Source of the DNA: a bacterium
Lineage (GTDB): Bacteria > Ratteibacteria > UBA8468 > B48-G9 > DTJG01
DNA length: 6,503 bases
Reading direction: 5' to 3'
NCBI GenBank assembly: GCA_026418655.1
Contig: JAOAAW010000124.1
Coordinates: forward strand, 1-6,503
Numbering within the stretch: position 1 is the stretch's first letter; every line of letters begins with the position of its first letter. The notes below the pieces were generated by a model, which saw only the letters and a program-made list of their open reading frames with translations, had not been told where the DNA came from and did no database searches. A program made the position numbers and the translations under genes. Shown in pieces: positions 5,634-6,503 of the stretch.

Positions 5634-6283
5634 TCGATCTTGATTTTATCTAATAATAATTTTGCTGCTTTCATTTCTGCTTCTTTTTTTGTTTTTCCTG
5701 TTGCTCTTGCTTTAAGCCTTGTTCCTGTGATTGATACTGTGATTACGAATGTTCTTTTGTGTGGTGGTCCGTATATTCTCTCAACTTTGTAATAGGGTAT
5801 GGTACCAAATTTATCATGTACGATTTTCCTCAATAGCCCCTTCTGATCATGCAACGGTTCGATTCGTGCGCTTAAAATAAATTTTTTAATAAATCTTTTT
5901 GCTGGTCCAAAACCACCATCAAGATAAATTGCACCGATGAGAGATTCAACAGCCTGATCCAAACGCGGTTCTACAAGTCCGATGTGTCTCAGTCCTTTTG
6001 CAAGTGATAATTTTTTTCCTAATTCATTAAGAAAATTTCTATTGACATATGCGGATTTCAATTCTGTTAAGAATTGCTCGTTTTCATTCGGTTTTTTCTT
6101 AAATATTTCAACAGATACAACAAAATTTAAGATGGCATCTCCGAGAAATTCCAATCTTTCGTTTGATTCAACACCAGTTTGATGTGCATATGATGAATGG
6201 GTTAAAGCGGTAATAAGAAGTTCCCGATTTTTGAACCGATATTCACATCTACTCTCAATTTTGCTTAATACCTGCAAAGACAT
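5612..6283 (-). CDS. rnc: Ribonuclease III (altered second metal motif)
   Basis: A 223-residue double-strand-specific endoribonuclease, used to process rRNA precursors and structured RNA. The N-terminal RNase III domain has the signature NERLEFLGDA (41-50), giving metal or catalytic residues E42, E45 and D49; E69 matches E. coli E65. The second motif normally reads as ADxxEALIGAIYLD but here is LDQAVESLIGAIYLDGG: E113 is kept, Q110 occupies the usual Asp position, and D109 is one residue early. About eight residues usually found just before, including a GGR-like stretch, are missing. A normal dsRNA-binding domain follows (about 148-215), with PYYKVERIYGPPHKRTFVITV and the TGKTKKEAEMKAAKLLL helix. 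The start at 6283 has only a cramped AGGGA site and overlaps lnt by 19 nt, suggesting coupling. Confidence 0.93.
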   Translation of the reverse strand: MSLQVLSKIESRCEYRFKNRELLITALTHSSYAHQTGVESNERLEFLGDAILNFVVSVEIFKKKPNENEQFLTELKSAYVNRNFLNELGKKLSLAKGLRHIGLVEPRLDQAVESLIGAIYLDGGFGPAKRFIKKFILSARIEPLHDQKGLLRKIVHDKFGTIPYYKVERIYGPPHKRTFVITVSITGTRLKARATGKTKKEAEMKAAKLLLDKIKIDHFFENL

Positions 6284-6503
6284 ATCCCTATTAAAATGAG
6301 GAATGCCAAACTTATTCCTGTTTCTCCTATCTGTGCATAAATGGAACTGTTGGGTATTATCTCAGGTAACTCTATTTCCATGATACCATCCATCAACAAG
6401 TGCTGTCCATTTTTTTCAAGCATTCTGATATTGCCATTAGGCGTTGAAAAACCAGTTATTCCAGTCGTTGAAACCTGAATTACGGTTCTACCTGTTTCTA
6501 TCG
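6265..6503 (-). CDS. lnt: Probable apolipoprotein N-acyltransferase, C-terminal part (cut by window edge)
   Basis: The last 78 residues of a nitrilase-fold protein are present; the start lies beyond base 6503. Translated from 6501 downward it reads ETGRTVIQVSTTGITGFSTPNG, matching the conserved region of Lnt after the catalytic Cys (E. coli has RSTNNGVTAVIGPQG). A short periplasmic stretch ending SSIYAQIGETG corresponds to the usual T-x-Y-x-x-x-G, then a hydrophobic segment (ISLAFLILIGICL) makes the terminal membrane anchor. Lnt adds the third acyl chain to lipoproteins in diderm inner membranes. The Glu-Lys-Cys triad is outside the window and cannot be checked. The terminal membrane segment separates it from soluble nitrilases. 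The TAA at 6265-6267 lies inside rnc, so the two genes overlap by 19 nt and are probably translated in a coupled way. The C-terminus is short compared with E. coli Lnt. Confidence 0.8.
   Translation of the reverse strand, partial: IETGRTVIQVSTTGITGFSTPNGNIRMLEKNGQHLLMDGIMEIELPEIIPNSSIYAQIGETGISLAFLILIGICLCRY

Noticed and set aside
5590..5720. Bidirectional terminator between yidC and rnc
   Set aside because: I looked for a stem-loop with flanking T/A runs. There is only the short palindrome GATCGATC and a pyrimidine-rich stretch inside rnc, with no convincing hairpin.

Overview
The window is AT-rich, densely coding bacterial chromosome. It holds nine complete or near-complete protein genes, two genes cut by the window edges, and one tRNA. 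Two features point to a diderm (Gram-negative-type) bacterium. YidC carries a large periplasmic domain between its first and second membrane segments, and the right edge holds the C-terminus of what looks like the lipoprotein N-acyltransferase Lnt. Shine-Dalgarno sites of the AGGAGG type are present. The gene neighbourhood does not match a well-known model organism, and an uncultured, possibly anaerobic lineage (Omnitrophota or a relative) would fit. That placement is a guess from style, not a demonstrated one.

Left block (1-2554, minus strand): three genes in one apparent operon. In transcription order they are a mannitol-1-phosphate 5-dehydrogenase (mtlD), a zinc-dependent medium-chain polyol/alcohol dehydrogenase, and the start of a thiamine-diphosphate E1-alpha subunit of the acetoin/pyruvate dehydrogenase type. 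The genes are 31 and 14 nt apart, each gap holding a strong ribosome-binding site. This looks like a sugar-alcohol or diol oxidation unit. The start region of mtlD contains a perfect AAAACGTTTT palindrome, which resembles a LacI-family operator.

Middle block (2595-5633, plus strand): a divergent promoter region is followed by tRNA-Ala(CGC), surE, rpmH (44 codons), rnpA, yidD and yidC. Spacing is very tight, with 4-nt ATGA overlaps at rpmH/rnpA and yidD/yidC and a 31-nt overlap at rnpA/yidD. The rpmH-rnpA-yidD-yidC order is the widely conserved ribosome/RNase P/membrane-insertion cluster. Here it is preceded by a tRNA and surE instead of dnaA, and followed by neither jag nor mnmE.

Right block (5612-6503, minus strand): rnc (RNase III) converges on yidC with a 22-nt coding overlap. 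Its own start overlaps the end of lnt by 19 nt. The RNase III has an altered second metal-binding motif (Gln in place of the usual Asp, plus a deletion of about eight residues just before it).

No mobile element, CRISPR array, repeat family or clear defence system is visible. The most distinctive observations are the RNase III active-site change, the tRNA that heads an operon encoding the RNase P protein, the convergent yidC/rnc overlap, and the probable LacI-type operator over a near-leaderless mtlD promoter.
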